From Chloroflexota bacterium (GTDB lineage: Bacteria; Chloroflexota; Anaerolineae; Aggregatilineales; UBA3940): DNA of 5,459 nt. The notes below the pieces were generated by a model. That model was given only the letters and a program-made list of their open reading frames with translations. It had not been told where the DNA came from and did no database searches. Location: positions 1 through 5,459 of the forward strand of contig JAHEME010000246.1 of NCBI GenBank assembly GCA_024643825.1, written 5' to 3'. Made by a program: the position numbers and the translations under genes. Within the stretch, counting starts at the first letter, position 1, and each line of letters begins with the position of its first letter. This document shows, piece after piece, positions 1 to 5,459 of this stretch.

Positions 1-1210
1 CGCATATCATGTCACATATCTTGCAGTCCCAGGCTTTTCGCTATTTCGAGGCCAGGAAAGAGCCGCATTTATGGTTGCCCATTCCGGCGCAATTCTGGCG
101 GGCATGGGCACAGCATCCATTTTGAGATTCCCTGAGAAGCACCCTACGATAACCAAAACTCTTCAGAAACTCGCTCTTACCATGTGGGGGTTTGCAGCGT
201 TAGTACTTCTCGCCGAGCGAGCATTCCCCGAAAAAGGTCTTTACGAACTTCTGATATCTGTCGTCCTTGCAGCTTTACTGTTTACCCTCACGTGGGGAGT
301 TCTCAGCCGCACGCAGATGAGTGCAGCTCGCCCATGGTGGATCATCACATTAATCGGCCTTATTATTCTTGACTTGTTCACTGTAACCATGCGAACCAAT
401 TGGGAGCCAATTGCCGTATCAAAACGACATCTCCTCAGTTCTCTTGTGCCTGTTGCACAATCGGATAAGGATCTTTACCGGGTTGATGGAAGACTTGGCT
501 TGGGTCAGAACTATGGCACTCTGATTGGTATGCAGGACATTCGTGGCGTCAGCCCGCTACTGCTGGCCACACAGGATGCTTACCTACATTTGCCCGAAAG
601 TCGCCTGTACCAACTTCTCGCTGTCAAATATGTCTTTACTGACTGGCGAGAGCTAGAAATTCCGACCAGGATACGATCCGAAAGCAGCACAGCCCAGGGC
701 GTGCCACTCTATTTGCACGAAATTGTTGACCCAACGCCGCGTGCATGGATGGTCTACTCTATCATGGTAACAGCGGATTCTAACCAGGCGCTCAGTTGGT
801 TAGCCGATCCAAGTTTCGATCCGCGGCGCGTAGCGATCCTGGAGTCTCCCCTGCCAATTGCCCTTCCACCGGAACCACCCCAGAGTAGCGAAGTGCAAAT
901 AGTTTCTTATGCCCCAGAGCAAATTCGGTTACACGCTACCAGCCCAGAAAATGGGCTTCTTCTACTAAGCGAGCTTGACTATCCGGGCTGGCAAGCAAGT
1001 ATAGATAATGAACCTGCCATAATACGGCGAGCAGACGATGGGCTACGCTCCATTGTACTCACCGCAGGTGATCATGATGTCCTGTTTACCTATCGCCCAA
1101 TGAGCGTTATGCTGGGTGGAGTGATATCTATTGCCTCTCTACTCATCCTTGTTTTGATAGCGATTCGAACTACCAGCACTGCTCATCATACTGGATGGAG
1201 AAAACGCTGA
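1..1210 (+). CDS. YfhO-family multi-pass membrane protein, C-terminal part (5' end outside window)
   Basis: The reading frame is open from base 2, so the ATG at 71 is internal and the true start lies upstream; 402 residues are visible. The first residues read PGFSLFRGQERAAF, a stretch I associate with the YfhO family just before a late transmembrane segment. Hydrophobic segments follow at about residues 58-71, 80-100 and 112-128, the last with the buried Asp-Leu-Phe often seen in this family. Next is a soluble, probably extracytoplasmic region (about 129-367) containing YPGWQASID around Trp330, close to the family's GW-A-vDG-motif, and then a final helix (about 368-388) with a basic tail. YfhO proteins are poorly characterised; some act in glycosylation of lipoteichoic acid or other surface polymers. 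The coupled O-antigen ligase gene fits a surface-glycan role here. Substrate and catalytic residues cannot be judged because the N-terminal part is missing. Family assignment is fairly firm; the function is inferred. Confidence 0.82.
   Translation, partial: AYHVTYLAVPGFSLFRGQERAAFMVAHSGAILAGMGTASILRFPEKHPTITKTLQKLALTMWGFAALVLLAERAFPEKGLYELLISVVLAALLFTLTWGVLSRTQMSAARPWWIITLIGLIILDLFTVTMRTNWEPIAVSKRHLLSSLVPVAQSDKDLYRVDGRLGLGQNYGTLIGMQDIRGVSPLLLATQDAYLHLPESRLYQLLAVKYVFTDWRELEIPTRIRSESSTAQGVPLYLHEIVDPTPRAWMVYSIMVTADSNQALSWLADPSFDPRRVAILESPLPIALPPEPPQSSEVQIVSYAPEQIRLHATSPENGLLLLSELDYPGWQASIDNEPAIIRRADDGLRSIVLTAGDHDVLFTYRPMSVMLGGVISIASLLILVLIAIRTTSTAHHTGWRKR
1193..1200 (+). promoter_or_regulatory. 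Ribosome binding site for the O-antigen ligase gene
   Basis: GGATGGAG lies inside the last codons of the YfhO gene, 9 bases before the ATG at 1210. It favours 1210 over the in-frame ATG at 1195, which overlaps this motif and has no purine-rich stretch before it. Confidence 0.6.
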
Positions 1211-2691
1211 TGGGCCCACTACAACCCTTGCAAATCAAATACCTGAATGCAAGTCCGGCTTCCCGCGCACTCACGGTTGGTGCAAGTCTTGCCCTTGCAG
1301 CAACCCTTGTTGGTGGCCTGTTAGCAGTCATAGGCCCTTTATACACGACCATCGCTCTGGTAGCGTTGGGATGTACGATCTGGGCAACTGCGCGGCTGGA
1401 GCATTCTGTGTGGTCAGTACTTGGCGTGATCGCCCTACTCCCCTTCGCGACGCTTCCTGTGAAAATCGTGCTGACACCGACTTTCCTTGACCTTGCACTC
1501 GCCGCCGTCTTCGGTATCTATTTGGCGCAGTGGATCACACGTGAGAGACGTCAACTCCTGACAACTCCGGTTCACGTTTTCGTGATCCTCTTTATGATAC
1601 TGAGTCTCTTCAGCTTTGTTGCCGGGCTACGTTATGCAGGGCTGACAAGCAATGTCGCGCGGAAGTTTGCCGAATTACTCCTAAGCATGGTCTTTTGCCT
1701 TGTTCTTGTTGATATCATTCGTACCCCGACACAATTGCGACAAGTCATCATCATCCTGCTTATTGTGGGAACCATTGCGGCTACGATTGGGATCGTCCTG
1801 TGGGTACTGCCCGATCAGATCGCCGAAACAGCATTGAGCAAGTTGGCTGTCGTCGGGTATCCCAATAGTGGGATAATCCAGTACGTTGAACAGAATCCCG
1901 AATTACCAGAACGAGCAATTAGCACATCAGTCAACCCAAACTCGCTTGGAGGATTCCTCGTGATGGTGGCAGCTCTTGCCGCACCACAAATCATGACACG
2001 TTTCCCGTCCACCGGAAAGCGATGGCATGCTTTTGTCCTGCTTGCCCCTCTGGTAGGTTGCCTTGTCCTTACGTTTTCACGCGGGTCGATGGCTGCCTTT
2101 GGAGTTGCTTTACTGTTCAGTGCAGCCCTACGCTATAGGAGATTGCTTCTTATTCTGTTGATCATCGGTCTGATCATCTTGATCCTTCCCTGGAGTCAAC
2201 CCTACGTCCAGAGGTTTGCCGAGGGTCTTCAGGGCGCAGACCTTGCAACACAGATGCGCTTCGGGGAGTACACTGACGCCCTCACTCTGGTAGCGCGTTA
2301 TCCATGGCTTGGGGTGGGCTTTTCTGGCACCCCGGATATTGACACTTATTTGGGCGTTGCCAGCGTGTACCTAACAATCGCTGAAAATATGGGACTGATT
2401 GGCTTGGCGGCATTCAGTGTTCTAATGATCGCAGTATTTTCCTATGCGTGGCAGGCACGTCCCTTTCTGGCCAGAATAAGGGGTTTGCACCCAATCTGGC
2501 TCGGCTTGATGGCGGGACTTGTTGGGGCTCTAGTCGGTGGGCTTGCGGACCATTACTTCTTCAATCTTGAATTCCAGCATGCTATCACAATATTCTGGAT
2601 ATTCGTCGGCCTGCTCTTAGCCGCCACTCGTATCGCACTGGAATCGAACGCGGAGAATGCAAAAACGCGATCTGGGAGTTCCCCATTCTGA
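1210..2691 (+). CDS. O-antigen ligase/polymerase family membrane protein (Wzy_C/WaaL-like)
   Basis: This is a 493-residue, very hydrophobic protein with roughly 10-12 membrane segments, a normal length for the family. Proteins of this type either join a lipid-linked polysaccharide to an acceptor or polymerise its repeat units, on the outer face of the cytoplasmic membrane. Visible signatures, in order, are NPNSLGG (about 242-248), the Wzy_C core TFSRGS (288-293) with its conserved Ser-Arg-Gly, an Arg350-containing stretch leading into YPWLGVGF (364-371), and ENMGLIGLAAF in the following helix, the usual pattern of the ligase domain. A longer polar loop (about 205-242) precedes the core. The TGA of the upstream YfhO gene overlaps the ATG by one base (TGATG), and a good Shine-Dalgarno sequence sits 9 bases before it; an alternative start at 1195 would add five residues. 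The two genes are probably translationally coupled. Ligase and polymerase cannot be told apart from sequence alone. The tail (about the last 20 residues) is polar and probably disordered. Confidence 0.88.
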   Translation: MGPLQPLQIKYLNASPASRALTVGASLALAATLVGGLLAVIGPLYTTIALVALGCTIWATARLEHSVWSVLGVIALLPFATLPVKIVLTPTFLDLALAAVFGIYLAQWITRERRQLLTTPVHVFVILFMILSLFSFVAGLRYAGLTSNVARKFAELLLSMVFCLVLVDIIRTPTQLRQVIIILLIVGTIAATIGIVLWVLPDQIAETALSKLAVVGYPNSGIIQYVEQNPELPERAISTSVNPNSLGGFLVMVAALAAPQIMTRFPSTGKRWHAFVLLAPLVGCLVLTFSRGSMAAFGVALLFSAALRYRRLLLILLIIGLIILILPWSQPYVQRFAEGLQGADLATQMRFGEYTDALTLVARYPWLGVGFSGTPDIDTYLGVASVYLTIAENMGLIGLAAFSVLMIAVFSYAWQARPFLARIRGLHPIWLGLMAGLVGALVGGLADHYFFNLEFQHAITIFWIFVGLLLAATRIALESNAENAKTRSGSSPF

Positions 2692-2740
2692 CTTGCACCC
2701 TAAACGGCGCGAATTCGAGTATGCTCTAGTTTGTCTACAA

Positions 2741-2749
2741 TGGTATAAT
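2741..2749 (+). promoter_or_regulatory. Extended -10 promoter (TGGTATAAT) for the partner-switching operon
   Basis: TGG immediately before a perfect TATAAT (2744-2749) makes an extended -10 element of the housekeeping sigma-70/SigA type. No convincing -35 box lies 16-18 bases upstream (ATGCTC at 17-bp spacing), which is normal for extended -10 promoters. Transcription would begin near 2756, giving a leader of about 50 bases before the ATG at 2805. It sits in the only gap over 100 bp in the window (2692-2804), just where gene function changes from surface polysaccharide to regulation. The rest of this gap shows no clear terminator or operator. Confidence 0.7.
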
Positions 2750-2790
2750 TCCTCAATGATATTTGTTAACTATTTTCGCCAGCACTAACC

Positions 2791-2796
2791 AGGAGG
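2791..2796 (+). promoter_or_regulatory. Consensus Shine-Dalgarno AGGAGG deciding the STAS gene start
   Basis: A perfect AGGAGG stands 8 bases before the ATG at 2805. It rules against the longer in-frame TTG start at 2763, which would lie only a few bases after the predicted transcription start and would leave this site inside the coding region. Confidence 0.85.
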
Positions 2797-2804
2797 TTCA
2801 TCAC

Positions 2805-3167
2805 ATGGGTCTGGGTGATAAGGGACAGGATGCTCTCAGCATCGTCGTTGAAGAAATGCACCGCGTCAACTTATTGGTCGTCAGTGGCCGCGTGGATAGC
2901 AACACCTCGCCAAAACTATCAGAGCATTTGACTCGCCAAATCGATTCAGGCGCAATGAATCTCCTTGTCGACCTTCAGGAAGTTGAGTACATGAGCAGTG
3001 CCGGGCTGAGAGAGCTTGTTTCAGCCCTAAAACGTGTGAAGAAGGACGGTGGGGACTTGCGCCTGGTGAGTCCATCCCCACGCGTTAAAGAAGTGTTGGA
3101 TCTGGCGGGGCTGACTACTTTGTTTGAAATCTTTGACGACCGTGTAAAAGCTGTCGGTAGCTTCTAG
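2805..3167 (+). CDS. STAS-domain anti-sigma factor antagonist (RsbV/SpoIIAA-like)
   Basis: This 120-residue cytoplasmic protein is essentially one STAS domain (about 11-116), the normal size for SpoIIAA/RsbV proteins. In the known systems the unphosphorylated antagonist binds an RsbW/SpoIIAB-type kinase and releases its captive sigma factor; phosphorylation by the same kinase inactivates it, and a PP2C phosphatase restores it. The strand-helix order is recognisable: LLVVSGRVDSNTSPKL (23-38), then LLVDLQEVEYMSSAGLREL (53-71), and a C-terminal LRLVSPSPRVKEVLDLAGL. Aligned by eye with SpoIIAA MDSSGL, the site here is MSSAGL, placing Ser65 at the phosphoacceptor position (Ser58 of SpoIIAA); the preceding Asp is Ser64 here. 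The start at 2805 is set by AGGAGG. It is the first gene after the extended -10 promoter and is followed after 25 bases by a kinase-STAS fusion, its probable partner. Anti-anti-sigma function is inferred from family and context; the final target is unknown. Confidence 0.93.
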   Translation: MGLGDKGQDALSIVVEEMHRVNLLVVSGRVDSNTSPKLSEHLTRQIDSGAMNLLVDLQEVEYMSSAGLRELVSALKRVKKDGGDLRLVSPSPRVKEVLDLAGLTTLFEIFDDRVKAVGSF

Positions 3168-3192
3168 TCACCACGCTGGCATCAGATCGATC

Positions 3193-3981
3193 ATGGGTGA
3201 AAAACGCCAGCTTATCCTCCCTGGGCGCTACGAGTCTGTGCCGCTAATTGCTGACTTTGTGGGTGAAGCCGCTGAGTCTGCCGGATTAGGAGAAGATGCC
3301 GCCTTCCATTGCAGGATGGCGGTGGATGAAGCATGTACGAACATCATCGAACACGCTTACGAGGGCGAGGATAAAGGCCCCATTGAGGTAACCTGCACGA
3401 TTGAGACTGGACACTGCACGATACATATCATGGATCATGGCAAGAGATTTGATCCCCAAATGATTCCTGAACCAACCTCCAGCCAGAATCTCGATGAGAT
3501 TCAACCCGGGGGGCTTGGGCTACACCTGATGCGAAAAATGATGGATGTGGTGCAGTTCAGTTTTGAGAACAATCGCAATAAACTAACAATGGTCAAAGTA
3601 CAACAGTCTGTGATACCGCAACGGGAAGACCCAATATCTGAATATCATGAAGTTCAGCCTGGATTGTGGCAGATTACCCCTGAGGGAAGACTGGACGCAG
3701 CCACAGCACCGGATTTTGAAGCTGCCCTCAACCGACTATTGGACAAGGGCAATATCTGGATCGTTGTTGACATGAGTCAAGTAAGCTATATAGCCAGCAG
3801 GGGACTAAAAACTCTTGTCTCTGCATGGCGCAAAGCAGGAGATGCAGGTGGTAATCTTGTGTTATCTGGCATGACCAAACGCGTGTCCCAGGTATTTGAA
3901 ACTGTAGGATTCTCGCATATCTTTGATAACTATCTAACCGGGGAAGATGCTATAGTTGCATACCTCGGAACCAAGAGATAA
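3193..3981 (+). CDS. RsbW/SpoIIAB-like HATPase kinase fused to a C-terminal STAS domain
   Basis: This 262-residue soluble protein has two domains. Residues about 5-137 are a GHKL ATPase of the anti-sigma kinase class: N box DEACTNIIEHAY (45-56; Glu46, Asn50, His54), G1 box DHGKRFDP (81-88; Asp81, Gly83) and G2 box PGGLGLHLM (105-113). Such domains use ATP to phosphorylate a serine in a STAS partner and usually also bind a sigma factor. After a linker (about 138-156) comes a STAS domain (about 157-260) with VVDMSQVSYIASRGLKTL (191-208), where Ser202 aligns with the SpoIIAA phosphoserine. Kinase and a potential substrate are therefore in one chain, whereas the classical systems keep them as separate proteins. 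The reading frame is continuous and both halves look intact, so this is a real fusion and not a sequencing artefact in view. The start at 3193 has only a weak Shine-Dalgarno, so coupling to the upstream STAS gene is likely. The HATPase is clearly paralogous to the one in the next gene. Domain calls are firm; autoregulation in cis is inference. Confidence 0.92.
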   Translation: MGEKRQLILPGRYESVPLIADFVGEAAESAGLGEDAAFHCRMAVDEACTNIIEHAYEGEDKGPIEVTCTIETGHCTIHIMDHGKRFDPQMIPEPTSSQNLDEIQPGGLGLHLMRKMMDVVQFSFENNRNKLTMVKVQQSVIPQREDPISEYHEVQPGLWQITPEGRLDAATAPDFEAALNRLLDKGNIWIVVDMSQVSYIASRGLKTLVSAWRKAGDAGGNLVLSGMTKRVSQVFETVGFSHIFDNYLTGEDAIVAYLGTKR

Positions 3982-4023
3982 ATGCCATTTGGGATACACA
4001 ACAGTCAGGGTCTCACTGCTGAT

Positions 4024-4029
4024 GAGGGT
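4024..4029 (+). promoter_or_regulatory. Shine-Dalgarno GAGGGT favouring the start at 4039
   Basis: GAGGGT lies 9 bases before the ATG at 4039. The alternative ATG at 3982 touches the TAA of the preceding gene (TAAATG) and has only weak purine-rich sequence before it, so it would depend on re-initiation. Confidence 0.45.
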
Positions 4030-4038
4030 AATGTCTAC

Positions 4039-4551
4039 ATGAAGTCCTCAATACAGATTGTTGGCCCCTGGGTCTACATTATTGCGCTTTTTTTGATCAT
4101 GGGAACAGCGACCCTATTAGCACGACATCGCCCCATCCGGCGGCGTTTCCCAGCTCGTCCAGAGAGCGTCCGAACTATCGCCGCTCTGACCAGCGATCTT
4201 GCACGCGAGGCACATTTGAGCGACCAGGCCATTCATGATTGCCGACTTGCGCTTGACGAGGCGTGTACTAATATCATCCGCCATGCGTACAGCAACGATT
4301 CACGAGGCGAGATCGAAATCACAATTGAAATCCACCCTGGTTGGTGCTCCATCCATCTTACAGACTTCGGAGCCTCGTATTTTCCGGAGACAATTCCCCT
4401 CCCACAACGCGGAGCGCCCCTGGATGAGACTCAACCCGGGGGGCTGGGCCTATATCTAATGCGTCAAGTCATGGACGAGGTACAATACACCCCCGGCGCT
4501 ACCAGCAATACCCTTGTAATGGTCAAACGAGAGTACGCATCCACGACTTGA
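4039..4551 (+). CDS. Membrane-anchored RsbW/SpoIIAB-like HATPase (anti-sigma kinase family)
   Basis: From the start at 4039 this is 170 residues. A single hydrophobic helix (about 7-28) is followed by the strongly basic RHRPIRRR (29-36), so by the positive-inside rule the N terminus faces out and the rest is cytoplasmic. Residues about 37-165 form a GHKL ATPase with all boxes: DEACTNIIRHAY (73-84; Glu74, Asn78, His82), DFG (109-111) and PGGLGLYLM (133-141). In known systems such domains phosphorylate STAS antagonists and hold sigma factors; those enzymes are soluble, so the membrane tether is unusual. It lacks the STAS domain of the upstream paralogue. The N and G2 boxes are nearly identical between the two, including identical DNA over 15 bases (TCAACCCGGGGGGCT) in G2, pointing to duplication. 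An alternative start at 3982, directly abutting the upstream TAA, would add 19 polar residues before the helix; I prefer 4039 because of its GAGGGT site. Kinase activity and target are inferred. Confidence 0.88.
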   Translation: MKSSIQIVGPWVYIIALFLIMGTATLLARHRPIRRRFPARPESVRTIAALTSDLAREAHLSDQAIHDCRLALDEACTNIIRHAYSNDSRGEIEITIEIHPGWCSIHLTDFGASYFPETIPLPQRGAPLDETQPGGLGLYLMRQVMDEVQYTPGATSNTLVMVKREYASTT

Positions 4552-4594
4552 ACTGTGCTAACCCCTTACCACTGCCCTCTGATTGGGGCTACAG

Positions 4595-5459
4595 ATGCAG
4601 GAAGTTTTTGTGCTAGCGCAACCCATCGTAGCGATAACCTTTTCTATTCTTGCTATGATCGCGATTGCTTTGCTTGGCTATTGGTTGGGCGGTCTCCGCA
4701 CACGTAAGATTACTCATGAAATCACCAACCTGAATGAAATTGGCCGACAGCTTCTCCGGTCTCAGTTAAGCGTAGACGGCCTTTGCGAGGTTATCTACTG
4801 GCACGCAGGCCAGATTGTCCCGGCAAATATCTTTCAGTTGGGCCTCTTCGATGAAACCACCTATGTGGTGAAGGTCTGGGTGCGAGATTCCGAACGAATC
4901 CCAGCAATTAAGTTCGCTGATGGAGGGTCAAAAGGAATTATTGGCTGGGTTCGAGAAACCGGCAAATCACTTTTAGTTCGCGATTTTGAAGCCGAACGCG
5001 ACACTCTGCCTGCATTCCCAGAACACGAACAGGAAGCACCGCCTCGGTCAGGTCTATTTGTTCCTCTCATCGCTGGCAGCACTACCATCGGGGTCATTGC
5101 GGTTCAAAGTCGCCAGCCAAACCGATTCAACGAAGAGCATGTTCGGCTCTTAACGGCGCTAGCGAATCAAGCAGCCTGGGCGATTCGCAATGCGCAGTTG
5201 TACGAGCACGCAAGCCTTCGGGCGGAGCAACTACAGCTAATCGGTGAGGTTGGGGCACAGATATCTTCTTCTCAGCCTCTCCCAGATCTCTTCCGCCAAA
5301 CAGTAACGCTGATCCAGCAAACATTTGGCTACTATTGTGTAAGCATTTTCACTCTTGCCGAAGAGACTCTTACGATTGCAGCAACCACAAGCCCGGCGTT
5401 CGAGGAGCTAGATCCAAGAATTAAGGTGGGACAGGGCATGACTGGCTGGGCGGTAGAGC
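4595..5459 (+). CDS. Membrane-anchored tandem-GAF sensor protein, N-terminal part (3' end outside window)
   Basis: The frame stays open to the last base; 288 residues are visible. One hydrophobic helix (about 10-32) is followed by RTRK (35-38), so the bulk should be cytoplasmic. A first GAF domain spans about 46-200, with GSKGIIGWVRETGKSLLVRDF (111-131, one residue per letter), SGLFVPLIAGSTTIGVIAVQS (152-172) and the closing helix LLTALANQAAWAIRNAQLYE (185-204). A short helical linker (about 204-222) leads into a second GAF domain, cut off in its own GQGMTGWAVE (279-288). GAF domains sense small ligands, light or redox state. The output domain lies outside the window; given the upstream STAS and kinase genes, a SpoIIE/PP2C phosphatase (RsbU-like) is my best guess, with histidine kinase or GGDEF as alternatives. 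ATG 4595 has a modest GGGG six bases upstream; the frame is closed by TGA at 4580, leaving only a TTG at 4583 as an alternative. It follows the previous gene by 43 bases, with no terminator between, so it is probably in the same operon. Confidence 0.87.
   Translation, partial: MQEVFVLAQPIVAITFSILAMIAIALLGYWLGGLRTRKITHEITNLNEIGRQLLRSQLSVDGLCEVIYWHAGQIVPANIFQLGLFDETTYVVKVWVRDSERIPAIKFADGGSKGIIGWVRETGKSLLVRDFEAERDTLPAFPEHEQEAPPRSGLFVPLIAGSTTIGVIAVQSRQPNRFNEEHVRLLTALANQAAWAIRNAQLYEHASLRAEQLQLIGEVGAQISSSQPLPDLFRQTVTLIQQTFGYYCVSIFTLAEETLTIAATTSPAFEELDPRIKVGQGMTGWAVE

Noticed and set aside
71..73. ATG at 71 as the start of the YfhO-family gene
   Set aside because: The frame is open back to base 2 and the residues before it (PGFSLFRGQERAAF) look like conserved family sequence, so this Met is internal.
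2673..2685. Small hairpin TGGG-AGTTC-CCCA near the end of the O-antigen ligase gene as a terminator
   Set aside because: The stem is only 4 bp, lies inside the coding region and is not followed by a T run.
2731..2736. TTGTCT as the -35 box of the operon promoter
   Set aside because: It is only 7 bases from the -10 hexamer, far short of the 16-18 needed; the extended -10 explains the promoter better.
2763..2804. TTG start at 2763 adding 14 residues to the STAS protein
   Set aside because: It lies only about 7 bases after the predicted transcription start, has no ribosome site, and a perfect AGGAGG precedes the ATG at 2805.
3185..3192. GATCGATC palindrome directly before the ATG at 3193 as an operator
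   Set aside because: An 8-base palindrome of this simple kind is expected by chance and has no second copy near the promoter.
4574..4589. GCCC/GGGC hairpin between the membrane kinase and the GAF gene as a terminator
   Set aside because: A 4-bp stem with an 8-base loop and no T run is no better than chance; it may slightly affect translation of the GAF gene at most.
4861..5324. Minus-strand open frames opposite the GAF gene
   Set aside because: They lie opposite a clear GAF-domain gene, have no recognisable domains or ribosome sites, and look like antisense shadows; the same holds for the minus-strand frames at 1170-1352, 1815-2012, 2881-3081 and 3286-3504.

Overview
All genes lie on the + strand. 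The window holds two unrelated functional blocks, and both run off its edges. There are no RNA genes, insertion sequences, CRISPR arrays or long repeats that I can support. The base composition is moderate, and the proteins resemble those of a free-living bacterium with large YfhO-type membrane proteins, GAF-rich sensors and Rsb/SpoIIA-type switching proteins. This mix, together with the TGGTATAAT promoter, makes me think of Chloroflexota (Chloroflexia or Anaerolineae). That is an impression only, because no phylogenetic marker is present.

Block 1 (1-2691) is cell-surface polysaccharide or glycolipid work. It contains the C-terminal part of a YfhO-family multi-pass membrane protein, whose start lies upstream of the window, and a complete O-antigen ligase/polymerase (Wzy_C/WaaL-like) membrane protein. 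The second gene starts at a TGATG stop/start overlap, so the two are very likely translated from one mRNA.

Block 2 (about 2744 to the end) is a partner-switching regulatory operon. A 113-bp intergenic gap carries an extended -10 promoter (TGGTATAAT). Next come a stand-alone STAS anti-sigma-factor antagonist (RsbV/SpoIIAA-like), a protein that fuses an RsbW/SpoIIAB-like HATPase kinase to its own STAS domain, a second HATPase kinase tethered to the membrane by one N-terminal helix, and the beginning of a membrane-anchored tandem-GAF sensor protein cut by the window end. Both HATPase domains keep the N, G1 and G2 boxes. Both STAS domains keep a serine at the position phosphorylated in SpoIIAA.

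A reasonable model has the GAF sensor setting the phosphorylation state of the STAS proteins, possibly through a PP2C/SpoIIE phosphatase domain beyond the window. Two kinases, one soluble and self-tethered to a STAS domain and one at the membrane, would oppose it. No sigma factor or other final target is visible. The kinase-STAS fusion beside a membrane-tethered paralogous kinase is the most unusual thing here.
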